Below, in pieces: positions 11,421 to 25,126 of a DNA stretch of 64,000 nt; within the stretch, counting starts at the first letter, position 1, and every line of letters begins with the position of its first letter. Made by a program: the position numbers and the translations under genes. This stretch comes from Rallus limicola. Taxonomy: Eukaryota; Chordata; Aves; Gruiformes; Rallidae. The notes under the pieces were generated by a model. It was given only the letters and a program-made list of their open reading frames with translations. It did no database searches and had not been told where the DNA came from. Where the stretch lies: NCBI GenBank assembly GCA_022605955.1, contig JAKCOZ010000012.1:21671015-21735014 (forward strand). The letters run 5' to 3'.

Positions 11421-14400
11421 TTATACTAGAGTCACTGATGCAGCAGGATCCTAGTGTAGCCCTCACACCCCCAGTGAAAAAGCATTGGCAAAAGCTAGTT
11501 TGATACAGCATTCTGGAGCCACGACTTCACTTCTCACAGTAAAATAACAGGAGATGCCAAATTTACAATGAAAGCCATGCAGGAGAGGACTAGAACTTTT
11601 GGGTTTTTTAAGACAGGCAATGTCTGCTTTGTCTTAAAATAACATAGAAATATTTAGAGGGGAAAAAAAAGAAAGTAATTCAAGATATGAAAATCAAAAA
11701 AAAGCTTCTTAAAAATAATTTATAACTTTGTAATCTTCTTTTTCTTCTTCTCCTCCTTCTACTTTATTATCACCCTTGAATGCTAATGGCCCCAGAAGGT
11801 CTAACAGCCCAGAGCCTCGCCTGATGTAACCCTACCCCCCTTTAGCTCAGCCAAGGAGAAGAACCTGGCTCAGTATTTGACACAACAGCCACTATAATTC
11901 CAAACTAACTGGATTTTAAACGATGCCCAGTTGATCGATGAGTCCCTTCTGATTTGCTATATACATTTTTGGCTCAGTGAAGAGAAGTCAAACATGCAGA
12001 AGAGCATAATGTGTCAACTAGGAAATTAGTTTTACAATCTGTATGTTGAAGTGAATAAATTGTACTTTCATTAACAGAAGTAGGCCATACGCCGAAAAAG
12101 TCATTGGACTCGCTTCACTGGTGAACTAGAGCAACAATATACGATTAGAAAGCCTCAGCAGTTCAAAAGTCTTTAAAGGCAGGTCCAGTGGTTATACAAT
12201 TAATTTTTAATGCCATTGTTACCATCTGGGAGATTCACTTGAAGTGCCAAATGGGTTCCCTGAGCTAAAGTATTAGCTTTAACAAACTCCACTCATCTAC
12301 AAGGTGTCTGGTATCTGTTTGAAATATTCTTGAAAAGGTTTATTATTATTTGTGCTTTAAAGGTCTTGCAATACACCCACAGTAGGAAACTAGACTTTTG
12401 TAGGAGACTGTAGAGGGCCTGAAAGTTTGCCATTAGCAAGTCATACAAAACCCCATTTTTCATTATCTCATCCTATTAAAAAACCATATCAAAAGTAAGA
12501 CCTGTAAAGATGGACTTTTGTAAAGTTTCTGATATAAGAGGACTTTAGAAAGCATGTATTTCTCAGAATTTTTACGAAATATTGCCTGTAAAATTTTTTC
12601 TCTGTCACACAAGACTGAAAGAGATCCTGTGTTTAAGAGCAATTAGCTTCCAAATTTTAAGCACAAAATAAAATGTTTTACATTGTTTTATTTTCATATA
12701 AAAATTAATATATGCTAAGCCTTTCAAGTATCATCACGAACCAATTAACCAAGTACAGTAACAATGCTGAGATTTTTTTATTTGGATTCTGTGATAAGTT
12801 AGAATAGTACTTAAATATGTACTTACAAATATTTCTAAATGTTTAAAATCTACTGTCTTTGAACAATTACGGCATAAAAGAACTCCTATAACACTGCTCC
12901 CTAAAAGCAGGGGGTTTTGAAGGAGCAGCTTCTACTCCAAAACCACATTTCTCTCCAGTGACATGTGACCATATCTTCAATTTCATTTACAATAAACAAG
13001 TACAAGTAAATGAACTGAGCTATATTTTGGTAATACATTTCTACTCAGTTTAGTCTTGTATCTCAACAGTGAGGCTGAAAAAGTAATCAAGCATACCTCT
13101 GGTTCCTATTCTGGCTAACAGGATCTTTTTCTAAGACTAGGCCTCAAGACATGAAAGGAGAAAAAGCAGTTGCTGAAAGCCTGGACTTTCATCAGAGTAA
13201 GAGCCCAGCTGGACAGAAAGCTTTCAGCTAAATATTTTGGTAGTTAAAAAAAAAATAAAACCACCAAAAAACCCACCCAAGCAAACTTCATTCTAAAACT
13301 GAAACATAAAACATATTTAGGGAAGCACAGGCGCCTGTTTTCTTGACCCAAAGCATATTGTATGACTCATATTTAATGGAGCAGCTCCAAGAGAGAAGAT
13401 GGGAAAGAGACCAAGCTGAACCTCTGACTCAGTGAGTGCTTAATGAGGACTGTCTGATTGAGAACAAACATTTTGAGGCTGGGCCATCTCCTCAAAAACA
13501 GCATGTTGGGATTTAAATGCAAAAAAATACTAGCAGATAATGCTGTTAAGTAGTCAAATCACAGCTGTATGTCTAACCCAGAGCTCGTGTCTCAGTCTCC
13601 TTTTAAGTCATTATTGCTCCCGTGCACTGACTTTGTGTTCCTGTGAAAACCTTGCACAAAGCTCACAAGACAACTTTTGTCCTTCCCCCCCCAAAAAAGA
13701 GCAATTACAAAGCAGTTGCTACCCATTATTATATCAGTTTCTGTCCTTCATAAAATATGTAAATGTCTGTACTAAGTTTACAGTTTAGAACAGATGTACC
13801 TTTTGCAGTCAGCAAACAGAAGTTTTTCATGGACAAAGTGACACCTGTGCCATTTGTGAAGAAAAACATCTAAGATAGCTGAAGGGAAATAACACAAATA
13901 CTTCAATTTTGTGTTATTTCTACTTCATCAGAAAGCATTAAGATTTAAAGTAGAGATTCACAGTACCACAGACGGAATAAAGGAGTGAAAGATGATTATT
14001 CTAAAGGTCACATTATCTTAACAAAGTGCCACTTTCTGACAGTGTGACACTGATATAGAAGTAATATACTCCGCTTACCAGAAACTGTTTTATGAGATCC
14101 ATGCCCTCTGCACTCTAAACAAAGAAATTAGTGATTTTCTTCAAAGGTCACTCAGCAAGTGTGTAATTTAAAATGAGGCATTTGCCAGTGGCAGTAGGTA
14201 TCTCAGAAACATCTGCTCTGAGCCCTGAAGTGAGTCTTAAAATGCCACCAAAACTGAAATAACCTCTCCTGAGACCACAGGGGGTTTTTAGTGCTACAGG
14301 ACAAGGTCTTGATCACTTGCAGGGCAGCAGCCTATGGCATCTCAGCTACAGATCCCAAATCTGGTATTCTTTCCAGAATACATCTTGATGAAATAAAGCT

Positions 14401-15960
14401 ATCTCCTTTTAATGTGCACGAAAAGCAGCAGCATTCACTTTCCAAGTGCTACTTATGTTATGCACATTAAAAAAATGGACATAACAGCAGACATGAAACA
14501 TCAGCTTTGCCCCTGTCTGGCTCCGAATGTGGAATCCTGTACATCAGCCTAAAGACAGGCTTGTTACATAAGATACACCCAATGGTCGTTCATGGGAACT
14601 GTTCCATAACAGCAGACCGTGACAGCCTATTACTTAATGTGCCACTGAGCTGATGCGACTCAGATAATAATAACACGTGGGAAACGTAACGCTGCCCAGA
14701 ATACAATATTCTAAGAGAGTCCCTTTTCAAACCCCCACGGCAAAGTAGCTGATCTGCCAGCAAGAAATAGAACTATATTTAAAGGTTATTAAAAGGGCAA
14801 GATCAAGAAAACAAAGATCAGCTCCTGCAAAGCTCAATATTCAAAAATAATAAAAAATATAAATTAAAAATGCGCTGACATTTCTATAGAAGATGTGAAA
14901 CTCTAACACAGAGATAAAAAGATGAATAGAAAGGCACTCAAAGAACTAGATGTATTTTTTTGTGAATTAGTTGCGCCTTCAGCAGTCATTCAACTATTCT
15001 GACCTTATCAAGCTTTTCAGCTTCTCCAGATTTGCTAGAGCTGTTTAACACCAAATGAACCAGCCAACTGGAGACTTGTGAAAGCAGAGCATCTCAAGGG
15101 AGAGCGATTACAAATGACAGTTCCTTTAATAATCTCTAAGTTTATCGGGGTATTTCTATCTGCATTTTAATGACTATAGCGGAAAAAAAATAATCTTGGC
15201 AATTATACAGAAATATTATTTTGGTGAAATTGTGTAATCATGCCTGTATACAAAAAACTAACACTGTTGTAACATTGTGTTTGTATATACAAACCCCACA
15301 ATCCACTTGCTGCTCTGTTGTTCAGTCTTAGACCAAAATTTTATTGGGCCACACTGGTAACCATGAAACTGGTGTAGGAAATTAGTAAATCTGACACCAG
15401 GCAGGAATCACATGCAAGTCCTACTGAAAACTGGGTTATGCAAGCTGCTGTATGGAAGAACTCTATGACTGATGGAGAAACAGTTCTTGTTCAGTCTGTC
15501 CGCTTCACTCCTGAACTAAGCACAAGCCACAGGGTTCAGTCATTTCTGTGGAGCCTAAGTTCCTGAGATGATTAAAATCTAAACCCATCTTGTAGAATAA
15601 CTGTGTGCTGTTACACAACAACTTGTAACCTCTATCTTGCTCCTCACTCACAGTCACACTTAGTCCTCTTCCACCCCCTTGTTGAAGTCATTCCGCTTTG
15701 TGCAGAGCAGACAAGTATTTGGAGGCAAAAAGGAAAAAAAATAACAAACCCAAAACCAAACAAAATTAGGTATTTTGCAGAGTCCTTGGGAGTATGCCCT
15801 CCCTTAAGAGGGATGAGTTTCTGTTTCAAGGGCTGCGTACACACTTTGCATGGCGTTGTCACTGGATAAGATTGCAAAATTGCAGACTAAAGTACCTAAA
15901 TGTTACTAGCAAACTTCTTTTGTTGAGCATCTAAAACTGAAGCCCTTTTTAATGAAGTCT
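11421..15960. other. No gene called; unique AT-rich DNA
   Basis: No transposon recognised. Holds a TTC-rich pyrimidine tract at 11734-11760 and an A-run passing into C/A-rich sequence at 13246-13286, with a similar one at 15727-15765. A minus-strand 36-bp segment at 14079-14114 has a pyrimidine-rich acceptor (ends 'ctttgtttag') and a CTG/gtaagc donor, and is open in one frame. By itself it is weak evidence for an exon. Confidence 0.5.
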
Positions 15961-15970
15961 GACTACTTAC

Positions 15971-16027
15971 CTCAAAAGCCTCAGCTGCTTCTTCTTTCTT
16001 TTTCAAAACTAAGCCATTAATACTTAC
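15971..16027 (-). other. Candidate small exon, phase 0-0
   Basis: On the minus strand a 57-bp segment is preceded by a pyrimidine-rich stretch ending 'ttttaatgacag' and followed by a consensus donor GAG/gtaagtag. Only one frame is open, giving VSINGLVLKKKEEAAEAFE. The tail loosely resembles the end of a PDZ domain (VNG..L...EEA) or a TPR helix. The acceptor junction itself also reads cag/gtaagt, so the two sites might instead be alternative donors. Stops lie in frame directly upstream of the acceptor. No neighbouring exon joins it convincingly. Confidence 0.2.
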
Positions 16028-19000
16028 CTGTCATTAAAACAGGGAAGGCAAATTGATTAGTTTTAAAGTACATTAATTTAAGATAATCAAATAGAACTGA
16101 GTAGGTAAATCCTAAGTACCTAGACCTCACAGATGAGATACTGATAATATAAATGTCTTCCTCTTTCGTAAGTAGTACTAATATTGTTTTTCACTATATC
16201 CAGGGTATTATTTTATTCTGAAAAACTTTTACACTTTATTACTGGAAGCACTTTTTTAATTTCATGCTTCCCTAACTTTATTACTATTAATTTTACTCAC
16301 TTAATTCTTGCTATTTTCTACCATTTTGTGGGAAAAATACACAGGACTTCATTTTCTGATAGGCTTTGTGAAAAGTGACATCGATCTGTGCAGCATGCTT
16401 CTTTCAACCACTGGAAGCCCTCTGACATCCTACAGTATTATTGCCTACTGAACTAATTCCCATTAACCCCCCGATGCCTCTGAGCAGAGGCCAAGGCAGA
16501 ACGAAAGCAGCAGCATGCGACCCGAGATGCCCAAGTGGCCATGCCCCAAAGATCACATCTGGTAGATATTGATTTTATCTATTCTTTTGCTTAAGTGTTC
16601 TGTCACTGCCGGTTGAAGCTCAAACAATAATATTATAGCTGCAGTTGATCAGCATATTGCACTTAATTACCTTTGAGCAAATACTTCTTCCCTTCCAGTA
16701 GCAGTTAAGTGAGAAAAGGATCAACTCTTACATGATTGTGCAGTCAACTAGTTCTTTTGAATGTACTAGTAAATGTGTTTGGGTTTAAGCTTCGCGCCTT
16801 CCTTTGCCAAGTGAGCCAAATGCTTTAAGATGTAGATTAAAATCCACAACTCTCTTAAAGTCATTATGTTAGAGAAGAATGATGTATCACACTACGACGA
16901 TTTTAGACAGCCAGGTTACAACTGAACAGCAAATGTTGGAATCATGCTTCAGAACAAACAAAAAAAAGCCCATGTCAGCCAAACACACAGCACTCCTAAA
17001 TGAAAGTCAGATGAATGGATCGATGTAAAACCCTCAAACCCCTTTCCCTTTACTTCTCCTTAATGTTTGCAAAGTGAGGGTACAGAACAGCTGTAAATCA
17101 GTATGATTTCAATGGCCTAATGTTTTATGCCCAATGGTGGGCTATACAATGAAAGCCTAATGTCTATAACTGAAAAGATATTTATATGTATAAGGTAAAG
17201 GAACTGGGGAATGAGTCTTTAGTATATAGCAGCTTTCAGTCATCTTAGCTTTAACTTCTGAACTAGCACTGCATTATTAGCAGGAAACAGCTGTATTTCC
17301 CTCTTTCATTCTGTATTAACACGACAGTGGAAATAATACTCCAAGGAACTTGAAATACGTTACTACACTGTGAATTCTTACGGGTGGATGGTAGTTTATA
17401 TGTTAATCTTTTCAATATTTTCGACTATTTGATAGCATTTTCCAAGCTTTTCCAGTAAAAGCATCTCTCTGACACAGCCAAACTCACTGTTCAATATTAT
17501 CTTCCATTGATTCCCAGTTCTAATTATGAATGATACTCCCCACAAGCAAGACAGATTAGAACTATTTCAAACTAAATGGGTGTAATGAGACATCTTTCCA
17601 GTTTCATTTGTTCTTATATAATGAAATGAGAGATAAATGGTGTAACTGCAGCTCTCTGAGGTTGCGCACACCAGGCTATACTTGTTGCATTTTGTCAGAA
17701 ATACACATTAAAAGAAAGTCAGCTGTTAGAGGAAAATATTTTAAGGTTTGTTTTCACAAAACAGACAATTCCCTAGAAACAAGATGACTTTGTGAAGCTT
17801 TTATTGTGGCTAAAAACTCACCTCTGTGAAAGCACCCTGGCTCAACAATGCCATCCACTGGAGTCAATTCTTTAGATTCAACATTGCTTTGAGTTCTTAC
17901 AATGTTCAAATAGAAGTTCAGCCACGTGAGTCTGTGTATTAGCATGGATCTCTCTGGAGTAATACAGCCGATTTTTTCAAAACCCTTTAAAACACCATTT
18001 CACAGACTGAAAAAGGAAAACCAGTTGTGTTCAGCTTGTCTTCAGGAAGATGCTTCATCACTTTTTATCTTTTTTATCCCCTTTCTTATTTCAAGCTCAT
18101 TATGCTTTCAGGAACACACCACAAAGACTTTCTAGACTAAACCACCATGGTCCCAACCAATGTCAGCAATTACAAAACCTGTCTTGTCAGTCAATAACCT
18201 TCAATAACCACATCAGCCACCACTGCCCACACTCAGCTTCCCCCTCCTCCCCCCGTCCCCGCCAATGCTGCCTTCCCTTTCTGCATCCTATGATGTCATT
18301 TTACCATTCAACATTATTATGTGATTCAACTGCCAGAAGAAAAGTCAGGTTTCAAATGTTCTCCCTCCCATCCAGCCACCTTTTTATACAACATAAACAT
18401 GCATCCTTTCAGAAATGAAGCAAGTCACCAGGTATAGCTGGCTACTTGATGATAATATTTTAATTTGCTGGAAATGAAAGAAATGGATGCACAGACTGCA
18501 TTACCTAAACCTATGAATGGTGACAGAATGTGAAGGACCCTACGTCCCTAAAGGCACACCACTGCATCAGAGACAAGCAGAGCAACAAACATCTTATTAA
18601 ACAACAAATGCAGAAAAGCAAAAGGCAGAAGCCTCCAGGGCCATGTTAATTATCTCAGGGTCGAAGTCACTCGGAAGGCTGTCTCTCAGACTCCAAGGCA
18701 GTCAGATGGCAGTGCCAACGCACTCGAGTCCCCAAGGTCCTGCAGTTATAGCACTGTCATATTTCAAATGACAGGTAATACTTACGAACATGCCGACACT
18801 AACCTCCTCAATTATATTCAATGTCAAGGTTTTCATGCTGAAGGAACTGCTAATTTTCAACACACACACTTGCTGACAAAAGGCACTTTATCAAAGAATG
18901 CAGTTTAGGGTATCTGCCGCAAGGCGCTGGAGATCCTCTTTGACACTCACACTGGGAATAACGTCCTTCATGCCAGCTCTCAAGTGATGAAATAAATATT

Positions 19001-22000
19001 GCCCTTCGTCCAGCATAAAAAAAAATCCACAATATCTTTATTTGCTTTGCTGGCAGACAGTGCCTTCACACAGAAATCTCACTCTGCTATTAACTGCAGT
19101 ACGGATGAGCAAATACTCTCCCAGTGTTTATTTGAACTTCCTCTGAAGAAAGAGGCCCAAGCGAGCATGGGCTACTGCGATGCCTCAGGTGCTCCAAGAA
19201 GCAAGACCAAGACAACAGAGTGTCTGTCACCAGTCCCGTTCACCCCCCCAAGAGCAGCCATGCATGCCATGGAACAACTGAAGTGCAATTACCAAGAAAA
19301 GAGTGAGCTGGGGATTTATAGAGAAAGAGGTTTGAACATGCAAACACGGCTCTCTGTTTATTCTCATATACACTCTTTGCAGAATTTAACTGAAAATACA
19401 ATTAAATTAACTTGATTTGGCACTTAGTATAGAAAAGAGATTAGGTGGCACAGTTATGGCTACGGGTGAAGGAACATGGTCTCATTAGAGCCTTCTATCT
19501 GTCCAGGCAGCTTCTCCCACTTGCAGTCATTAATATGAACCGGAGACAGATTCTGCTGTGAGTTGCACCAATTTAAATCCAGAGCAACTCTTATCTGGCC
19601 TCCAATTTGCATTAATGGTCAGAGGTGGCACACTGAGATGAAGCACGAGGACCGCAGACACCATGCTTGGAAGGAGAAGGAACATTACTTTAGCAGAGAA
19701 ACTCTGAATTTAAGATGACACAGTGCAATGTAAAAGGACACTCACTTGAAACAAAAAACCTGCTAAACTTAAAAAAATACCCTTAAAACTTTTAAAAAGT
19801 ATTTTAGTTACTACTTTTAATTTCCTTTCAGTTGTGTAACCAGTTTCTGTGTCTCATCATTATTATTATTGTCAGCATTTACAGTGCAGCGACACAAACA
19901 TCCAACACCCCCATATTCTTACAGAACATACCTGGACAGCATTTGACAATTTAGCAGGGAGCTGTTAAAATTCTCAGATCAGAAAAGTATCAGATTTCCC
20001 CTAGCTTCCCCTCTTACACTGCAAAAAAACAGGTAAATTTTGGTTTTAATACATGAGTAGAAGCATCAGCAACCCCATCTGTAAGTGATGTAGATATGAA
20101 CTGCAGCTGTACTATGGAAGTGCTATGTGGAAGCTTTACCATCTCATGGTCATGCAGGGAGTTCTGCATCGCTCTGTGAGGAAAGTTATTGCTTTCCCAC
20201 ATCTTATGATCCATGAATTCCTTTATAATAATGCCTATAAAGCCCATGTTAACACTGAACCAGCAACCAGGGCATTCTGAGCTACTAAAAATCACAAAAA
20301 AGCTCCTTAGTTCTCCACTTTATTAATTGGAAATGGAAGGGTTAAAGAAAACACACAAAACAGGAGATTTCTATGCTTGCCTTTGCAACTCTACACAGAT
20401 GAGGAGGACAACTTCCAATTGATCTGACTGATCCTCTTCAAAAGAGTTGCTGGAGTAATAAACCAATATCCACTTCCATGAAAGGGAATATTTCAGCAAC
20501 AAGGGTAGCAATTTTTGGCAATATATCTACAAATCCAGAGCCTGAAATTTTCGCTGACTCTGAAGATAGAATTCATAAAGCACTATGCTCTTGTTTAAAA
20601 AAAAAAAAAAACAAACCTAAACTAAAAATCAAACAAGAAAACCCACAAAACAAAAACAACCTCCCCCTCGGTGCCCAGTGTCATCCTTAACACCAAGAAA
20701 TTCAGAGGTCTGAGATTTCATGAAGAAACAAGCTAGGAACATTCACTATTCACATGGACGCCTGAGAGGTCTGAGACGATTTTCTATCTGACTACTCAGG
20801 CCTTTTTCAACACTTTTATTCAGAATATAAAAATTCTGCAAAATTTTGGAAGCCAGAGTTGTTCATCGAAAGACAAAATGCATAAACATGTATTCATAAT
20901 CTGCTCTGCTTTCCCTGTTGACACTGAAGAACAGAACTGTTTATACCCCTACCTAAACATACCAGCACATCAACAGTTTCCTTCCAACTTTTTCCAAAAA
21001 ATAGTCCAAATACCTCAAAAAATGAGTTTGACAAAATGAATTCAGACCAAAAAACCTAATAAAATCTTTTCCATCTTCATTTTGTTGTTAAAATAGCATT
21101 TTGTGATGATCTGGCAGGAACTGAGAAGACATTTTCTCATATAAAATTAAATGTACTACGGAGTTGTTCACATCTTATCTTAAAGAGATAGATGTTATGT
21201 AAAGAGAAAGAAAAAATATTTTTCTTCATTCTTCTACCATTGAGTAAGCCAAGGCATGGTCAAGTATGAAGTGGCTTTTTTTTGTAGTACCGCTCTAAGA
21301 AATTCTGAGAAAGTAGAGTTTATTTTGGCTTAGAGGAATTCAAACAACATCTTTTCTCACTTAAAATCTAATATAAGCCACAGCAAAATACTGAGGTCAT
21401 TAATGGACATCCAATAATTCCCACAAAATCTGGCAAACAAAAGTATCACTTCTTTAAAAAAGGAACATTTTTGAGTTTAATATAAACTTCTTACTTTCCT
21501 ATTACCAGATATATATTATATTACATATCTGACCCTGCTACATACCCATCTCTGGAGAGGGACTAGAAGTCGAGCGTCCTAAGCAGTCCAACTTTCTTGG
21601 TAGATTTCATGTGCACCTACTATAAGTCCCTAGACTACATACACATGTTACTGTGACAGGCAATTTCACATGCTGGCAGACACTTGCACATTATTTTTTT
21701 TCCTCTATGTAAGTGTAGGTGTTTTAGTTTATGAGTGAGCACTAATTTTTTTCAGCATACACTAAAATTGACCCTATTAATCATACTTTTTTTGCTAATC
21801 TCTGTTTTTCAGGAGAGAAAGACTTAATGGACCAAATTTAAGGCAGTCACTGTTCAAGTACAGGTATGGGAAAAAACTATTTCTCCTTGTTCCCACTGCA
21901 GTACTGCTCAGTGCATCCCACTGAAACAACAGCTTGGCTTAGCTACCAAAAGGAAAATGAACAAGATAAGAAACGTAGGAACATCTTTATCCTTGATTTT

Positions 22001-22022
22001 TAAAACACAATTAGTTCAATAT
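16028..22022. other. No gene called; several open segments, none recognised
   Basis: No transposon recognised. A-rich into C/A-rich tract at 20597-20660; 10-bp tandem duplication TCAATAACCT at 18191-18210; (AC)n about 18858-18869. The plus-strand frame from 19057 is open for about 118 codons after a strong acceptor-like site (ends 'ttgctttgctggcag'). The plus-strand segment 21813-21863 is treated separately. A plus-strand frame at 18050-18418 is C- and A-rich and probably chance. Confidence 0.5.
21813..21863 (+). other. Candidate small exon on plus strand
   Basis: A 51-bp segment has a textbook acceptor (branch-like 'gctaatc', then 'tctgtttttcag') and the donor CAG/gtatgg. One frame is open: RERLNGPNLRQSLFKY, starting after one base and ending with two. 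Short segments are usually open in some frame, so the splice sites carry all the evidence. No known family recognised. Confidence 0.18.
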
Positions 22023-22231
22023 ACAGAACCACAGAATTGTAGGGGTTGGAAGAGACCTCCAGAGATCATTAAGTCCAACCCCCTGCCAAAGCAGGTTCCC
22101 TAGGACAGGTCGCACAGGTCAGTGTCCAGACAGGTCTGGAATATCTCCAGAGGAGGAGACTCCACACACACCCCCAGGGCAGCCTGTTCCAGTGTTCTGT
22201 CACCTTCACTGTGAAAAGGTTCTTCCACAAA
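22023..22231 (-). mobile_element. CR1: CR1 LINE, 5'-truncated
   Basis: On the minus strand the sequence follows the CR1 3' region: 'acactggaacaggctgccct', 'ctggagatattccagacctg', 'gacctgtcctagggaacctg', then 'gaggtctcttccaacccc' and 'attctgtggttctgt'. Its 3' end is at 22023. The 5' end near 22231 is where similarity stops. No coding capacity. Confidence 0.95.
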
Positions 22232-24180
22232 TACAAACAATAAAAAAGCCTTGGTGAAACGAAAGCACTGATCATCACAGAAACATTTGAATAGCAGCTC
22301 TGTTTTCTGAAGAGTGCCACCATGGTCCCTGGGGCTTAGCAGGGAGCTACAGCACCAAAGTTAGGGCTTGCAAGTTCATAACAGGACACTAGATCATGCT
22401 TTAAACAGCCACATACTGTGCTACCATATAGCTGAGCCAGAACATCTAGGTAGATATTGCTGTATTACACAGTATAAACAGACCCAGAGCAGCTAACAGG
22501 TTTGTAGGGTGTAAATCAGGATCTTAAAAGCCTGGGTATAAAAGGTACAGACGGTTCTCATTGCACAATCTTAACCATATACCCACCCTCAAAGATTTGC
22601 TGAATATGCCATTCTTTACTTAGTGTTTCTTAGCATTCCTCATGCAGATGAGTGACCACTTCAGAAACATCTCATAGAGACAAAATGCAGATCATCATTT
22701 GAAGACCCAGCCCAAAGATTTAATGAGAGTAACATTCTTAAGAGCAAAAAAAAAAACCAAACCCAAGCCTGCATTTCCAGAGCCAGTTCTCAAATCAAAC
22801 CTGCATTTCTGCAGTGATGCTCTCCCCATGGATAAGGTGACTTAAGACTTGTTCAGTTCTTGTGCCAGTAACCACCCCAGTGAAGACAAGCATCGGAAAG
22901 ACAGATGCGTGTTGCTCACGCTGCAGTTGAGGGTCAGCAGCCTAAGCTGTCCAGCAGCTCTGCACCACATTAAATCCTTCCAGGGCCACTAGTACAGCAA
23001 GTTCAAAGGCAATTTTCTAAAACATGTGTGAAATGTTTCTCCTGAAGCCAACAGTAGATTTTAAAAGAACAATCCTGGCAACCAAAATATTCCTAACACT
23101 GGATGTTGGGTGTTTTTCCTTTATAAGAAAGAAGGTTTTCAAATACAGAGAATTATACACAATCATCATTACTGGCTGAAGGAGATAGAAAGCAAAAGAG
23201 TAACACCCCGATGCAATTTTTGAAATACTGATTTTAAAAGTTCTTCCAGCTTGTATCGTCTTAAAAGAGAACGCGTGCCGCTAGACAACCTTACTTTACT
23301 CTCCTTTCTTACACCTTAATAAACACATTAAAAAAACCCACTCCATAAAATCCATTTGTAGGTCTAGTGTGGGTGGCAGTACAGGCTCGATTCTCATCTC
23401 TCTCATTGTTGTATATCACTTAGAAATCTCACTGGATCCACCCTACTACCCATTGCTCCAAAATATATAGGTTGCTCTGACAACCAAAAGCCTGTACTTT
23501 GTACTGTCGTATATATAATTTTGTAAGCCTAGACAACCTGTTGGCAGCTATTACAAAACAAAACTGCAGAAAGCAAAGAAAAACCCACTTCTTTCTATGC
23601 ATACTTTCATAGTCAAGATTTTAAAGTTTAGAGGAATCTCCGAGACAGTTTTTGTTTCATCTTTCATACACAGAATGACGAGTTACCTGAATTAGAAGTT
23701 CCTTATTACTTGTTATCACTTTTGCATTCTGGTTAATGAAAAATAAAAAATAATGGGATGAATTAAAACTCTGCTTAACTGTAAAGCGACCTCTCTAACA
23801 CTTTTTGTTTGCTTACTAACACAAATCCCTGTTCTAACACACAATGGAATTACATCTATGCTGGAAATTAACAAAACGAATGGTGAACAGGACTGTACAG
23901 ATTCCTACCAAGCCACAGCTGTCATTCAGAACAGCCCGCCCCTCTAGAGAACATACAGGAGAGTGCCCACACATTCGTATGATCTGTGAAAGCTCACAAG
24001 CAGGATGAAGAACACATACACATCAACGACAGCAAAAGACAAAGATAACATCTGCCCGAAGACAAGCAACAGAAGGACACTGCAGAAAGTAACTGCCATA
24101 TGTGAACTGGAAATTTCTAAAACTGCCATAAAAAAATCTAAATACTGTAGTAGTTCAGTCAAATTATAAATTATATACAA
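22232..24180. other. No gene called; unique DNA
   Basis: No transposon recognised. A-run into CCAAACCC-type sequence at 22745-22767. The rest is unremarkable unique sequence. Confidence 0.5.
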
Positions 24181-24239
24181 GTGGGGGTTGGACCCAATGA
24201 TCTCTTGAGGTCCCTTCCAACCCCTACGATTCTGTGAAG
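24181..24239 (+). mobile_element. CR1: CR1 3'-tail fragment
   Basis: About 59 bases: 'gggggttggacccaatgatc', then 'gaggtcccttccaaccccta' and a final 'gattctgtga'. This is a heavily truncated CR1 end in sense orientation. Confidence 0.9.
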
Positions 24240-25060
24240 CGATGCACTACAAGATACAGAATTTCCCAAATCCTAACACAAGCAATGAGTTTGCTACCTC
24301 TCCATCCTTATTATTGCCATTACAGAAAACTACAAACATCATTTCAGCATCACCTGAAGCATTCAGTTTCCATAAAAGAAAAAAAAAAAAAACAAAAACA
24401 CTAAAGCCCCCTAAGAAACAAATACTTTTTTCTGTCAAAAAGTCTTCCAATAATCAAACGGCATTTAAAAATTTATCTGTAAACAGATTTTTATTTCCCT
24501 TGACCTCAAACAAAATCCTCAGCCTCAAAATTCAGCAGTGTGTGGCTCAATGCAAAACCATGGGCCTAAAATCCTGAGGCCAATAACCTTATTTAATGCC
24601 ACAGTAAAAACCAGTTAAGCACACACACAAATATTGTCTTCTCCCACCTCAACTCAGACATGTCCATATGAACTTAGCTAATAAAATTTATAACTGGGGC
24701 TGCATTGTTTGGTCATTTTTCCAACGACCATAATTATGATTCAGTTAGCTTTCTCTGAGCATTGGCAGGTGCACAATCAATGGCCCATGACATTTAAAGG
24801 ATTGGTACCTGCCCAACCCTTCCCTCCTCCATGAATTGTCTGAGCTCTGAAAGCAAAGCTCATCTGCAAGATGCTACATAGGAAAGCTATTCCAAGACAG
24901 GCTGTTTCCCTCCACTGGAGCAGCATGCAAAGGAAAGCTCCCAGATTTCCAATGCCTCCAAGGCAGTGAGTTGGGTTATGGTTTTAGAAGCACAAAACCA
25001 CTACAGTCACCTTTTTAAGAATAGATGTTACGTGTGTATAAGCTTTATAATGACATCAGA

Positions 25061-25126
25061 AATATATATTATATAAAATATATAAAAATATATTCTAATT
25101 ATAAATTTTTTAGAAAATTATATACA
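25061..25126. repeat. AT-rich low-complexity stretch
   Basis: About 66 bases almost wholly A and T, with TATATA/ATATAT segments and short self-complementary runs. Likely unwinds easily. No function is implied. Confidence 0.8.

Noticed and set aside
18050..18418. 122-codon plus-strand frame rich in His, Ser and Pro
   Set aside because: A C/A-rich, stop-poor stretch gives this composition. The acceptor inside it is good, but there is no other coding sign.
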